From assembly GCF_003236385.1 (NCBI RefSeq), contig NZ_POUA01000032.1:1-34825 (forward strand): 34,825 nucleotides of DNA, written 5' to 3'. Below, one piece after another: positions 14,407 through 22,644 of this stretch (position 1 is the stretch's first letter; the number at the start of each line of letters is the position of its first letter). A model generated the notes under the pieces. That model was not told where the DNA came from and did not search any database. It saw nothing but the letters and a program-made list of their open reading frames with translations. The DNA is from Spongiactinospora gelatinilytica. GTDB taxonomy: Bacteria > Actinomycetota > Actinomycetes > Streptosporangiales > Streptosporangiaceae. The position numbers and the translations under genes were made by a program.

Positions 14407-14457
14407 ATGACCCAGATCTCGGACGGTCGTCACCGGCCAGGCAGGAAGGCCGTGTGA
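14407..14457 (+). CDS. Possible 16-codon leader ORF coupled to hpaD
   Basis: ATG 14407 follows GGAGAGGAG with good spacing and encodes MTQISDGRHRPGRKAV. Its TGA overlaps the hpaD ATG by one base (TGATG). The strong RBS with an immediate stop-start junction suggests translational coupling or the stub of a truncated gene. Sixteen codons are too few to prove coding by composition. hpaD also has its own AGGAAGG at 14443-14449. Confidence 0.35.
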   Translation: MTQISDGRHRPGRKAV

Positions 14458-15314
14458 TGGGAGAGATCGTCCTGGCAGCCAAGATCACTCACGTGCCGTC
14501 CATCTGGCTGTCCATTCAGCCCGGCAAGCACTTCGGCATCCGCCGTCCCGCCGAACTGGCCCTCGCCGAGGTCGGCCGGCGGGCCCGCGAGCGCGGCGCG
14601 GACACCTTCCTGGTGGCCGACACGCACTGGATGAACAGCATCGGCTTCCATCTGAACGGCAAGGAGCGGCACCGCGCCACCTATGTCAGCCACGAGCTGC
14701 CGCACTTCATCCACGACCTGGCCTACGACTACCAGGGCGATCCCGAGCTGGCCGAGCTGATCAGAGAGGAGATCGTCGCCGGCGGCCAGAAGGCCCGCGT
14801 GCACACCTACGAGGACCTGGGCCTGGAGTACGCCACGCTGGTCCCGATGTACTTCATGAACGAAGACTCCGGCATCCGGGTGCTGCCCATCGGCTGCAAC
14901 ATCTACTCGACCGTGGAGGAGAACCGCCGGATCGGGGAGGCGCTGCTGCGGGCCGTACGGCGCAGCGACCGCAAGGTGGCGTTCCTGGCCAGCGGCTCCC
15001 TGTCGCACGCCTTCCCGCCCAACGAGATCGCCGAATCCCTCCTGGACGACGTCAGCAGTGAGATCAACAAGAACGTCGACCAGGCGGTCCTCGCGATGTG
15101 GAACGAGGGGCGGATCGCCGAGTTCCTGGACATGCTGCCCGACTACAACGCGCGCTGCACCGGAGAGGGCGCGATGGCCGACACCGCGATGCTCTTCGGG
15201 CTGCTCGGCTGGCGCGACTACACCGGCCGCGGGGAACAGCTCTGCCCGTACTTCGGCAGCAGCGGCACCGGCCAGGTGGTGGTGGACTTCCCGGTCCCCG
15301 CGATGCGCTCCTGA
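14457..15314 (+). CDS. hpaD: 3,4-dihydroxyphenylacetate 2,3-dioxygenase, class III (LigB fold)
   Basis: This 285-aa extradiol dioxygenase cleaves homoprotocatechuate next to its hydroxyls to give 5-carboxymethyl-2-hydroxymuconate semialdehyde. The N-terminus LAAKITHVPSIWLS and segments DTHW, ASGSLSHAF and SSGTGQV match the E. coli HpcB/HpaD type closely. Fe(II) ligands H12, H57 and E237 and catalytic H184 are all present. ATG 14457 is chosen over GTG 14454 because of AGGAAGG at 14443-14449 and the family's MG(K/E) start. It is divergent from hpaE and followed by a TetR gene. A second, more divergent homologue lies at 31833. Confidence 0.9.
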   Translation: MGEIVLAAKITHVPSIWLSIQPGKHFGIRRPAELALAEVGRRARERGADTFLVADTHWMNSIGFHLNGKERHRATYVSHELPHFIHDLAYDYQGDPELAELIREEIVAGGQKARVHTYEDLGLEYATLVPMYFMNEDSGIRVLPIGCNIYSTVEENRRIGEALLRAVRRSDRKVAFLASGSLSHAFPPNEIAESLLDDVSSEINKNVDQAVLAMWNEGRIAEFLDMLPDYNARCTGEGAMADTAMLFGLLGWRDYTGRGEQLCPYFGSSGTGQVVVDFPVPAMRS

Positions 15315-15377
15315 AAGGATCCCGCCAAGGGGCCGGCGATCCCGCCCCGCCTCCGGACGGCAGTTTGTCCTACACTG

Positions 15378-15390
15378 GTAGACGAACGTG
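15378..15390. promoter_or_regulatory. GTAGACGAACGTG motif before the TetR gene
   Basis: GTAGACG (15378-15384) runs into ACGAACGTG (15382-15390), about 50 bases before the TetR start. GTAGACG recurs at 18082-18088 (and as CGTCTAC at 18126-18132), and ACGAACGTG recurs at 18131-18139, in the promoter region of the methyltransferase operon. Shared half-sites suggest one regulator, perhaps this TetR protein itself; this is an inference from short matches. Confidence 0.3.
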
Positions 15391-15439
15391 CCGGATGGTG
15401 TGATCGCCGTGCCCCGGGGGGCCCGCAGGGAGGTGCCGA

Positions 15440-16027
15440 ATGCCCAAGATCATCGACCATGACCAGCGTCGCAGCGACATCATCGACGTCACATGGGAGC
15501 TGATCGTCAAGGGCGGCATCGAGGCGGCCACCATGCGGGAGATCGCGAGCGCGGCCGGGTTCGCCAACGGCGCGCTCAAGCACTACTTCCGGAGCAAGGA
15601 AGACATCATCGAGGCGACCTACGAGCGCGCGCTCGCGATGATGAACGAATACGTCTCCATCGAGGGCCGCCGCGGCCTCGACGCCCTGCGCGCGATGTGC
15701 GAGGCCGCCATGCCCATCGACGAGGACCGCATCCTGGCCGGCCGGATACTGCTCACCTTCTGGCACACCTCGCTGTGCAACCCTAAGCTGCACGACAAGT
15801 ACCTGGAGCACCTGCGCGCCTGGCGCGGCACGCTGCACCGGCTGATCGGTGAGGGCCGGGCCGACGGCGACATCGTCACCGCGCTGCCCGACGAACAACT
15901 CGTGGACGAGATCGTGCTGCTCAACGCGGGGGCCAACGTGATGAGCCTGGTCGGGCCCGACTTCTCCACCGTCGAGTTGCAGCGGCGCCACCTGGAGTCC
16001 TTCTTCGAGCGGCTCACCCGCCCCTGA
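15440..16027 (+). CDS. TetR/AcrR family transcriptional regulator
   Basis: This 195-aa protein has an N-terminal TetR helix-turn-helix: RRSDIIDVTWELIVKGG, ATMREIASAAGFANGAL (recognition region about residues 36-52), then KHYFRSKEDIIEATY. The C-terminal ligand domain (about 65-195) includes LLTFWHTSLCNPKLH, resembling BetI/PsrA-like regulators. ATG 15440 has GGGAGG at 15428-15433 with ideal spacing. It follows hpaD in the same direction after 125 bases and ends at a bidirectional terminator. Likely targets are the hpa genes, itself, or the methyltransferase operon with shared motifs. Effector unknown. Confidence 0.88.
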   Translation: MPKIIDHDQRRSDIIDVTWELIVKGGIEAATMREIASAAGFANGALKHYFRSKEDIIEATYERALAMMNEYVSIEGRRGLDALRAMCEAAMPIDEDRILAGRILLTFWHTSLCNPKLHDKYLEHLRAWRGTLHRLIGEGRADGDIVTALPDEQLVDEIVLLNAGANVMSLVGPDFSTVELQRRHLESFFERLTRP

Positions 16028-16033
16028 CCGCAG

Positions 16034-16064
16034 GTGCGCGCCGCCCCTGTGGGACGGCGCGCAC
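16034..16064. terminator. Bidirectional hairpin terminator
   Basis: GTGCGCGCCG (16034-16043) and CGGCGCGCAC (16055-16064) form a 10-bp perfect stem with an 11-base loop. It lies seven bases after the TetR stop and three bases from the stop of the convergent esterase gene. Confidence 0.75.
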
Positions 16065-16066
16065 GT

Positions 16067-17005
16067 TCAGGCGAACACCTCGCGCAGGTAGCCCGCCACC
16101 TGCGCGTGCGAGCGGCCGGAGGCGGGCAGGGCGGTGTAGAGCCCGAAGAACCCGTGGATCTGCCCGTCGTACCTGGTCAGTTCGGCCGGCACGCCGCACT
16201 CGGCGAGCCGCCGCGCGTACGCCTCGCCCTCGTCCCGCAGCACGTCGAACTCCGCCGTCATCACCAGCGCCGGGGGCAGCCCGGCCAGGTCGCCCGCGCG
16301 CAGCGGCAGCGCGTACGGCCGGTCCAGGTCGGCGGGGTCGGGGACGTACTGCTCGAAGAACCACCGCATGATCCCCGCCGTCATCCCGAACCCCTCGGCG
16401 AAGGCCGTGTAGGAGCCGAAACCGTCGTCGGGGTGGCCGAAGACCGGGCAGATCAGCACCTGGGCCGCCAGGCGGGGGCCGCCGCGGTCCCTGGACATCA
16501 TCGAGACCACGGCCGACAGGTTGCCGCCCGCGCTCTCCCCGCCGATCGCCAGCCGCCCGCCGTCCACGCCGATCGACCGGCCGTGCGCGGCCAGCCACTC
16601 CACGACGGCGTAGCAGTCCTCGGGCGCGGCGGGGAAGGGGTGCTCGGGCGCGAGCCGGTACTCCACGGCCACCACCGCGACCCCGGCCCCGTTGCACACC
16701 GCGCGGGAGGACACCTCGTTCTCCTCGATGGAGCCGATCGTCCAGCCGCCGCCGTGCAGCCACACGAACGCCGGCACCGGGCCGCCGGCCTCGGGCAGGT
16801 ACACCCGCACCCGGATGTCGCCGCCCGGCCCCGGCACCAGGTGGTCGGTGACCGAGCGGACGGGTTCCAGGTCGGCGGGGAGGTCGATCCCGGCGGCGAA
16901 GGCGGCGCGCAGTTCCGGCGCGGACAGCGGCATCGGCGGCGCGCCGCCGCCCGTCTCCGGCGCCATGGCCGCGAGCAGCCCGGCCACGGCCGGGTCCAGT
17001 GGCAT
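16067..17005 (-). CDS. Alpha/beta hydrolase, hormone-sensitive-lipase family esterase
   Basis: This 312-aa esterase has the HSL oxyanion-hole motif HGGGW (84-88), nucleophile elbow GESAGG with S158, acid D254 (AEFDVLRDEG) and H284 (GQIHGFF). It hydrolyses carboxylic esters in the cytoplasm and carries no signal peptide. ATG 17005 is preceded by AAAGGAG and lies four bases after the stop of the upstream methyltransferase gene, so the two form an operon. The frame is open further upstream but overlaps the methyltransferase. It may cleave an ester linked to the aromatic compounds handled by the neighbours; the natural substrate is not visible. Confidence 0.88.
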   Translation of the reverse strand: MPLDPAVAGLLAAMAPETGGGAPPMPLSAPELRAAFAAGIDLPADLEPVRSVTDHLVPGPGGDIRVRVYLPEAGGPVPAFVWLHGGGWTIGSIEENEVSSRAVCNGAGVAVVAVEYRLAPEHPFPAAPEDCYAVVEWLAAHGRSIGVDGGRLAIGGESAGGNLSAVVSMMSRDRGGPRLAAQVLICPVFGHPDDGFGSYTAFAEGFGMTAGIMRWFFEQYVPDPADLDRPYALPLRAGDLAGLPPALVMTAEFDVLRDEGEAYARRLAECGVPAELTRYDGQIHGFFGLYTALPASGRSHAQVAGYLREVFA

Positions 17006-17009
17006 GGCG

Positions 17010-18008
17010 CTACTCCTTTCCGGCCGCTTCGGCGACCAGCACGCGGGGGCTGCCGGGCAGGGCCAGCCGGTCCACGGGCCGCCAGCCGGCCTGCTCCAGC
17101 CAGCCGCGGACCTGCGACTCCTCATAGACGACGGTCCCGTCGATCACCAGGTACTCCCCGGCGTGCAGGGCGTCGATGGGGCGCTGCCGCTCGTCCTCGT
17201 CGAGGAAGAAGTCCAGCAGCAGCAACGTCGCCCCGGGCGCGGCGGCGGCGCGGGCGTTGCGCAGGATCTGCTCGTTCTGCCCGGCGTCGAAGCGGTGGAC
17301 GACGTGGTTGACCATGACCAGGTCGAAGGGGCCCTCCGGCCGCGCGGTGGGGGTGGGCTCTCCGGTCACCACCGCCCGGTCGGCGAACCCCGCCTGCTTC
17401 ACCTGCTCGGCCACCGCGCCGGTGAAGGACGGGTCGTAGACGAAGGTGGCGCGCAGGCCGGGGTTGGCGCGCAGCGCCTCCAGGGCGAATTTGCTGGAAA
17501 GGCCGCCGAGGTCCAGCAGGTTCGCGTACCCGGAGAAGTCGAAGGCGGCGCCCAGCATCCTGGCGTGCAGGGCGTTGTAGGTCATGACGCCGGACATGAA
17601 CGTGCCCCAGCGCTCCTCGTTCATCCCGAGGTCGCCGGGCGCGGTGGTGTCCACGGTCTGGTCGAACTGCAGCCAGTGGCCGTAGCTGATCTCGTTCAGG
17701 AAGGTGAGGAAGGGCCCGAGGTCCAGCTCGGACCCCTCGCCGGTCAGGTACGCCGCCGCCTCCGGGCCGAGCCGGTAGCGACCGCCGGCACGGGTCAGCA
17801 GCCCGAGGGCGGACATCGCGTCGGCCAGGATGCGGGCCATGCGCGGGGTGACCCCGGTGGCGTCGGCGATCTCCGGCGCGCTGCGCTCGCCATCGGCGAG
17901 GGCCTGGAACAGCCCGATGCGGCGGGCGGCGAAGAGCTGCTTCGCGCCCATGTAGCCGATCGCGATGTCGACGATCCGGTCCGGGGAGGGTGGTGTGGAC
18001 GTGCTCAC
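17010..18008 (-). CDS. SAM-dependent O-methyltransferase (Methyltransf_2 type)
   Basis: This 332-aa protein has an N-terminal winged-helix dimerisation domain (about 10-90: IGLFQALADGERSAPEIADA, GVTPRMARILADAM) and a C-terminal Rossmann domain. The SAM loop is LLDLGGLSS (164-172), somewhat altered from the usual DVGGGxG. NHVVHRF contains the His expected to act as base in O-methyltransferases of this class. GTG 18008 has AGGAG upstream. It is first in a two-gene operon with the esterase. The product may methylate a phenolic hydroxyl, which could protect or detoxify catechols; substrate inferred only from neighbours. Confidence 0.85.
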   Translation of the reverse strand: MSTSTPPSPDRIVDIAIGYMGAKQLFAARRIGLFQALADGERSAPEIADATGVTPRMARILADAMSALGLLTRAGGRYRLGPEAAAYLTGEGSELDLGPFLTFLNEISYGHWLQFDQTVDTTAPGDLGMNEERWGTFMSGVMTYNALHARMLGAAFDFSGYANLLDLGGLSSKFALEALRANPGLRATFVYDPSFTGAVAEQVKQAGFADRAVVTGEPTPTARPEGPFDLVMVNHVVHRFDAGQNEQILRNARAAAAPGATLLLLDFFLDEDERQRPIDALHAGEYLVIDGTVVYEESQVRGWLEQAGWRPVDRLALPGSPRVLVAEAAGKE

Positions 18009-18073
18009 GGAGTGCTCCTTCTTTCGTGGATCGACGTGCGGGTCTTCCTTCGCGCGTCGCCCGCAGCTAATCT

Positions 18074-18085
18074 CTACGCGCGTAG
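18074..18085. promoter_or_regulatory. Perfect palindrome CTACGCGCGTAG upstream of the methyltransferase operon
   Basis: CTACGCGCGTAG is a 12-bp perfect palindrome (14 bp counting the flanking T/A), 66 bases upstream of the methyltransferase start. GTAGACG overlaps its right arm (18082-18088), and a further CGTCTAC followed by GAACGTG lies at 18126-18139. The grouping looks like a cluster of operator half-sites in the divergent promoter region 18009-18281. Confidence 0.45.
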
Positions 18086-18147
18086 ACGTTAACCATAGGG
18101 ATGATCGCTCCCCCGCGAAAGCCTCCGTCTACGAACGTGGAATAACC

Positions 18148-18175
18148 GTTGACAGTGGGGATGCGGTCTGTCAAC
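18148..18175. promoter_or_regulatory. Inverted repeat GTTGACAG-N12-CTGTCAAC upstream of the ABC transporter operon
   Basis: GTTGACAG (18148-18155) and CTGTCAAC (18168-18175) are perfect 8-bp arms around 12 bases, about 107 bases before the ABC ATPase start. The left arm contains TTGACA, a consensus -35 hexamer, but no convincing -10 follows at 16-18 bases. It is best read as an operator for the transporter operon or for its divergent neighbour. Confidence 0.4.
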
Positions 18176-18281
18176 CTTTGTAGAACTATCTGGCCGGACA
18201 AGGATTTCGGCAGCTCAATGCGGGTGCGGACAACCCTGCGGAGCGTTCCATTGACCGGTGCCAGGAAGGGAACTCTCGCGC

Positions 18282-20045
18282 ATGTCGCTGCTCAATCTGA
18301 CGGATGTGACGATCGGCGTCACCCAGGACACCGCAGGACACGAAGAACGGCTCGACCTCGTCCACGGGCTCACCCTCGATGTCGTCGCAGGGCAGACGCT
18401 CTGCGTCGTCGGGGAGTCCGGCAGCGGCAAGACCGTGACCGCCCTGTCGGTCGTCCGTCTGCTGGAGTTCGTCGCCCCGGTCTACACCGAGGGCGAGATC
18501 GCGGTGGGCGGCGTCGATGTCACCCGGCTCGGCGCGGAGCAGATGCGCGCGTACCGGGGCGCCAGAATCGGAATGATCTTCCAGGAGGCGCTCGACTCGC
18601 TCAACCCCGCCCAGCGCGTCGGCGCCCAGCTCCTGGAGGCGTACCGGCCCGACGGCGTACCGGCGCGCGGTGGCCTCAAGGCCCGCCGGGCGGCGGAGGC
18701 CAAGGCCAAGGCGTTGCTGGCCGAGGTCGGGCTCACCGACACCGCACGGATCATGGCGCTGTATCCGCACCAGATGTCCGGCGGCATGCAGCAACGGGTC
18801 ATGATCGCGATGGCTTTGATGTCCGACCCCGACATCCTCATCGCCGACGAGCCGACCACCGCGCTCGACGTGACCACCCAGGCCGAGATCCTGGCGCTGT
18901 TCCAGCGGGTGCAGCGCGAGCATCGGACCGCCTGCGTCTTCATCACCCACGACATGGGCGTGGCCGCGGAGATCGCCGACCGGATCGCGGTCATGTACCG
19001 CGGCAGGCTGGTGGAGATCGGCGACAAGCTCGACATCCTGACCGCCCCGCGGCACCCCTACACCAGGGCGCTGCTGGAGTGCGTGCCGCGGCTCGGCGTG
19101 AGCCGGCGCGAGGGCTTTCCGACGATCTCGGAGGCCAGGCTCAGGGCGGTCACCGAGGGGACGGCCGGCCGGGACGAACCGGTCACCGAGACCCTGCGCC
19201 TGCCCGACGCCCCCGCCCCGGTGGGGGACACCCCGCCCCTGGGCATCGACCGGGTCACCAAGGTCTACGGCCGAAGGTCGCGCCTCGCCCGCCGGTCGCC
19301 GGTGCGCGCCGTGAACGAGGTCTCGCTGGAAATCGCGCCCGGCGAGTTCTTCGGGCTGGTGGGGGAGTCCGGATCGGGCAAGACGACCCTCGGCCGGATG
19401 GTCGCCGCGCTGGAGACGCCCACCTCGGGGCGGATCGCCTTCGGCGAGCACCAGATCACCCCGGCCGGGCTGAGCGGGGACGAGCGGGCCTTCCGCCGCC
19501 AGGCGCAACTCGTCTTCCAGGATCCGCAGAGCTCGCTCGACCCACGGCACACCGTGGCGCGGATCATCGCCGAGCCGCTGCGCGAACTCACCCCGTTGCG
19601 CGGCGGCGAACTGGACCGCCGGGTGGCCGAGCTGATCGACGAGGTCGGCCTGCCCGCCGGCTGCGCCGACCGGCTCCCCGCCCAGTTGTCCGGCGGCCAG
19701 CGGCAGCGCGTCTCCATCGCCCGCGCCGTCGCCGCCCGCCCGCGGCTCATCGTGGCCGACGAGCCCACCTCCGCCCTGGACGTCTCGGTACAGGGGCAGG
19801 TCATGAACCTGCTGCTGCAACTACGGCGCTCCCACGGCATCAGCTTCCTGTTCATCACGCACAACCTCAGCCTGGTGCTGTCCGTCGCCGACCGGGTCGG
19901 TGTGATGTACGGCGGCGAGCTGATCGAAACCGGTACGCCCCACGAGATCGCCACATCCTCCGCCCACGACTACACCCGCCGCCTGCTGGCGGCCAACCCG
20001 GACCTGTCGGCGTACATCGGCAGGCACGGCCACCCCAGCAGGTGA
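18282..20045 (+). CDS. ABC transporter ATP-binding protein, fused DppD-DppF type
   Basis: This 587-aa protein carries two complete nucleotide-binding domains. Domain 1 has Walker A GESGSGKT (44-51), signature SGGMQQR and Walker B ILIADEPTTALD. Domain 2 (about 315 onward) has GESGSGKTT, LSGGQRQRV and LIVADEPTSALD. Each ends with the (Y)TR.LL segment typical of oligopeptide/dipeptide/nickel importers. The start is ATG 18282 (MSLLNLTD) with AGGAAGG about 12 bases upstream. It is first in an operon with the binding protein and two permeases. It energises uptake; the solute is not identified by sequence. Confidence 0.93.
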   Translation: MSLLNLTDVTIGVTQDTAGHEERLDLVHGLTLDVVAGQTLCVVGESGSGKTVTALSVVRLLEFVAPVYTEGEIAVGGVDVTRLGAEQMRAYRGARIGMIFQEALDSLNPAQRVGAQLLEAYRPDGVPARGGLKARRAAEAKAKALLAEVGLTDTARIMALYPHQMSGGMQQRVMIAMALMSDPDILIADEPTTALDVTTQAEILALFQRVQREHRTACVFITHDMGVAAEIADRIAVMYRGRLVEIGDKLDILTAPRHPYTRALLECVPRLGVSRREGFPTISEARLRAVTEGTAGRDEPVTETLRLPDAPAPVGDTPPLGIDRVTKVYGRRSRLARRSPVRAVNEVSLEIAPGEFFGLVGESGSGKTTLGRMVAALETPTSGRIAFGEHQITPAGLSGDERAFRRQAQLVFQDPQSSLDPRHTVARIIAEPLRELTPLRGGELDRRVAELIDEVGLPAGCADRLPAQLSGGQRQRVSIARAVAARPRLIVADEPTSALDVSVQGQVMNLLLQLRRSHGISFLFITHNLSLVLSVADRVGVMYGGELIETGTPHEIATSSAHDYTRRLLAANPDLSAYIGRHGHPSR

Positions 20046-20073
20046 CCCCCCTCGGACCATTAGCGAGAACCGA

Positions 20074-21687
20074 ATGAACGTGCTCAACAGCCGACCGCGC
20101 CGCCTGCGTGCCGGGCTGGCCGCCGCCGTCACGGCGGGCGTCCTGCTCCTGGCCGGATGCGGAGGCGGCGCCGCGCCGTCCGCCAACACCGCCGCCGACG
20201 CCGGACCGCCGGTACGCGGCGGGAACCTGATCGTCGCCGTCCCCACCGATCCGCAGTCCCTCGACATGGTCGCCAACCCCGGGCAGGTGACCGCGCACAT
20301 CGGCAACCTGCTCTACGAGAAGCTCTTCGAGGTCGACAAGGAGTTCGCGGCCAGGCCCATGCTGGTCGAGACCTACGAGACCAGCTCCGACCGGCTCACC
20401 TACACCTTCGAGCTGCGCAAGGGTGTCACGTTCCACGACGGCAGCCCGCTCACCGCGGAGGACGTCGTGGCCAGCCTGCAGCGCTGGCTGAAGAGCCACG
20501 TCACCGGCCAGCAGGTCGCGCCCGACGTGGTGACCCTCAAGGCCAAAGGCGACGACACGGTCTTGCTGAAGCTGAAGGAACCCCGCTACCCGCTGATCGA
20601 CGAGCTGGCCAGCCCTGGCGCGGAGATCTACGCGGCCAAGAACCTTGAGGGCGTGCCCGCCACCGGCTTCACCGACAAGGGCGCGATCGGCACCGGGCCG
20701 TACAAGCTGGCCTCCTGGGACATCGGCCGGCAGGTCGTGCTGGAGCGCTACGGCAACTACAAGTCGCGTGCCGACCAGGACTGGGGCGGCCAGGCCGGCG
20801 CCAAGCAGGCCTACCTCGACACGATCACCTACAAGGTCGTCGCCGACCAGGACGCCCTGGTCAACGGCCTGCAGACCGGGCAGTGGCAGCACGCCATGCC
20901 GGGCAACGACCAGTACACCGCGCTCAAGGAGAACGCCTCCATCGTGGTGGGGAACGTGGCCGGGGCCAACCAGAACGTGATCATCCCCAATCACGCCAAG
21001 GGCTCCAAGTTCGCCGACGTGCGCGCTCGCCAGGCGCTCAACCTGCTCATGGACAAGCCCGCCATGAACGCGGCCACCGGCGGCGGCCCCGACCTCACGG
21101 CCGCGGTCGGCGCCATGGTCTCCGAGGACAACCCCGCCCTGTACTCCACCGTCGGCGACGAGGTCTACAAGCAGCACGACCCGGCCAAGGCCAAGGAACT
21201 GTTCGCGCAGGCCGGTGTCAAGGCCGGTGACACGGTACGGATCGTGACCTCCAACAGCTACCCGCAGTTCGCCCAGTGGGCGGTGCTGCTACAGGACCAG
21301 CTCGCCCAGATCGACATCAAGACGAAGATCGACACCTACGACTTCCCGACGATGCTGGGCACGATCAACAAGGACCCCGGTGGCTGGGACCTGACCACGC
21401 TGTTCTTCAACGCGGCGCTCACCTCCCCGTCGCAGATGCCCGCGGTCACGCTCGGCGCGTTCAACGGCTCGGCCTCGCCGGAGATCGCCGCGCTGGTCCG
21501 CGAGTACAACGCGGTCACCTCGCCCGTGCAGGCCAAGGAGGTGATGGACAAGCTCCAGGCGCTGGTGTGGGAGCAGTTGCCCGTCATCACCCTGAGCCAG
21601 TCCAGGTTGTACGCGGCCTGGTCGCCCGAACTCAAGGGCTACGACGGGTTCTACCGCGTGTTCTGGAACTCCTGGCTGAAAAGGTGA
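20074..21687 (+). CDS. Extracellular solute-binding lipoprotein, family 5
   Basis: This 537-aa protein has a lipoprotein signal peptide with lipobox LLAGC (C29). The mature part has the family 5 start GGNLIVAVPTDPQSLDM, then FELRKGVTFHDGSPLTAEDV and IGTGPYKL, hallmarks of OppA/DppA/NikA-type binding proteins. It captures the ligand outside the membrane for the permeases encoded next. In actinomycetes such clusters often import peptides, but also opines, glycosides or aromatic conjugates. The neighbouring sulfatase and dehydrogenases suggest a non-peptide substrate here (inference). The RBS is weak (AGCGAGAA). The gap to the upstream gene is 28 bases. Confidence 0.93.
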   Translation: MNVLNSRPRRLRAGLAAAVTAGVLLLAGCGGGAAPSANTAADAGPPVRGGNLIVAVPTDPQSLDMVANPGQVTAHIGNLLYEKLFEVDKEFAARPMLVETYETSSDRLTYTFELRKGVTFHDGSPLTAEDVVASLQRWLKSHVTGQQVAPDVVTLKAKGDDTVLLKLKEPRYPLIDELASPGAEIYAAKNLEGVPATGFTDKGAIGTGPYKLASWDIGRQVVLERYGNYKSRADQDWGGQAGAKQAYLDTITYKVVADQDALVNGLQTGQWQHAMPGNDQYTALKENASIVVGNVAGANQNVIIPNHAKGSKFADVRARQALNLLMDKPAMNAATGGGPDLTAAVGAMVSEDNPALYSTVGDEVYKQHDPAKAKELFAQAGVKAGDTVRIVTSNSYPQFAQWAVLLQDQLAQIDIKTKIDTYDFPTMLGTINKDPGGWDLTTLFFNAALTSPSQMPAVTLGAFNGSASPEIAALVREYNAVTSPVQAKEVMDKLQALVWEQLPVITLSQSRLYAAWSPELKGYDGFYRVFWNSWLKR

Positions 21688-21699
21688 GAGGGGGCGGAC

Positions 21700-22644
21700 A
21701 TGGCGGCACTTCTGCTGCGGCGGCTGCGTGACCTCGTACTCATCCTGCTGATCGTGGGCACGATGATGTTCTTCGTCGTGCGTCTGATGCCCGGTGATCC
21801 CGCCATGGCCATCCTCGGTCCGACGGCGAGGCCGCAGGACGTCGAGGCGCTCCGGCAGAGCATGGGCCTGACCGGCTCGCTGTGGAACCAGTACCTGAGC
21901 TGGCTGGGCAACGTCGTGCAGGGCGACTTCGGCACCTCGATCACCTACCACGCGTCGGTGATCCCCGTGGTGGCCGAGCACTTCCTGCCGACGCTGACGC
22001 TGGCCGTGATCAGCACGGCCGTCAGCTTCGTGGTCGCGGTGGTGGTCACCTTCTGGAACGCGGTCGCGCCGCGCAACCCGGTGGCCGCCCTGCTCACCAG
22101 GCTGTCCGGGCTGGGCATGGCGATCCCGGACTTCTGGATCGCGCTGATCTTGGTGCTGGTGTTCGCGGTGACGCTGCGCTGGTTCCCCTCGAGCGGGTAC
22201 GTCAGCATCCTCAGCGACCCGGCCGCCGCCGCGCCGACGCTCGTGCTGCCGGTGATCTGCCTGGTCATCGGGCAGTCGGCGCTGTTCATCCTGACGCTTC
22301 GGGAAAGCGTGCTCGGCGAGCTGCCGCAGACCTACCTGCGCACCGCGCGGGTCAAGGGGCTGTCGGAGCGGCAGGTGATGCTCGGCCACGTCCTGCCGAA
22401 CGCGCTCATGCCGCTGGTCACCCAGCTCGGCAGCAACTTCGCGATGATGATGGGCGGCATTGTGATCATCGAGTCCATCTTCGTGATCCCGGGCCTCGGT
22501 TCGCTGCTCCTCGGCGCGGTGTTCACCCGCGACTTCCCGCTGGTGCAAGGAGTGACGTTGTTCGTGGCGCTGATGTTCGTGCTGGTCAACCTGCTGGTCG
22601 ATCTGTCGTACGCGCTGCTCGACCCGAAGGTGCGTGTCTCGTGA
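21700..22644 (+). CDS. ABC transporter permease, DppB/OppB type
   Basis: This 314-aa integral membrane protein has an N-terminal helix (LVLILLIVGTMMFFVVRLMP), then PGDPAMAILG and five more hydrophobic segments. The EAA loop reads LRTARVKGLSERQVMLGHVL, which contacts the ATPase. RLMPGDP is the DppB-family signature. It starts 12 bases after the binding-protein stop and overlaps the next permease gene by GTGA, so subunits are made in balance. Confidence 0.93.
   Translation: MAALLLRRLRDLVLILLIVGTMMFFVVRLMPGDPAMAILGPTARPQDVEALRQSMGLTGSLWNQYLSWLGNVVQGDFGTSITYHASVIPVVAEHFLPTLTLAVISTAVSFVVAVVVTFWNAVAPRNPVAALLTRLSGLGMAIPDFWIALILVLVFAVTLRWFPSSGYVSILSDPAAAAPTLVLPVICLVIGQSALFILTLRESVLGELPQTYLRTARVKGLSERQVMLGHVLPNALMPLVTQLGSNFAMMMGGIVIIESIFVIPGLGSLLLGAVFTRDFPLVQGVTLFVALMFVLVNLLVDLSYALLDPKVRVS

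Noticed and set aside
15315-15352. Repeated GATCCCGCC after hpaD as a possible terminator or att site
   Set aside because: A nine-base direct repeat without pairing arms, tRNA, integrase or other sign of integration.
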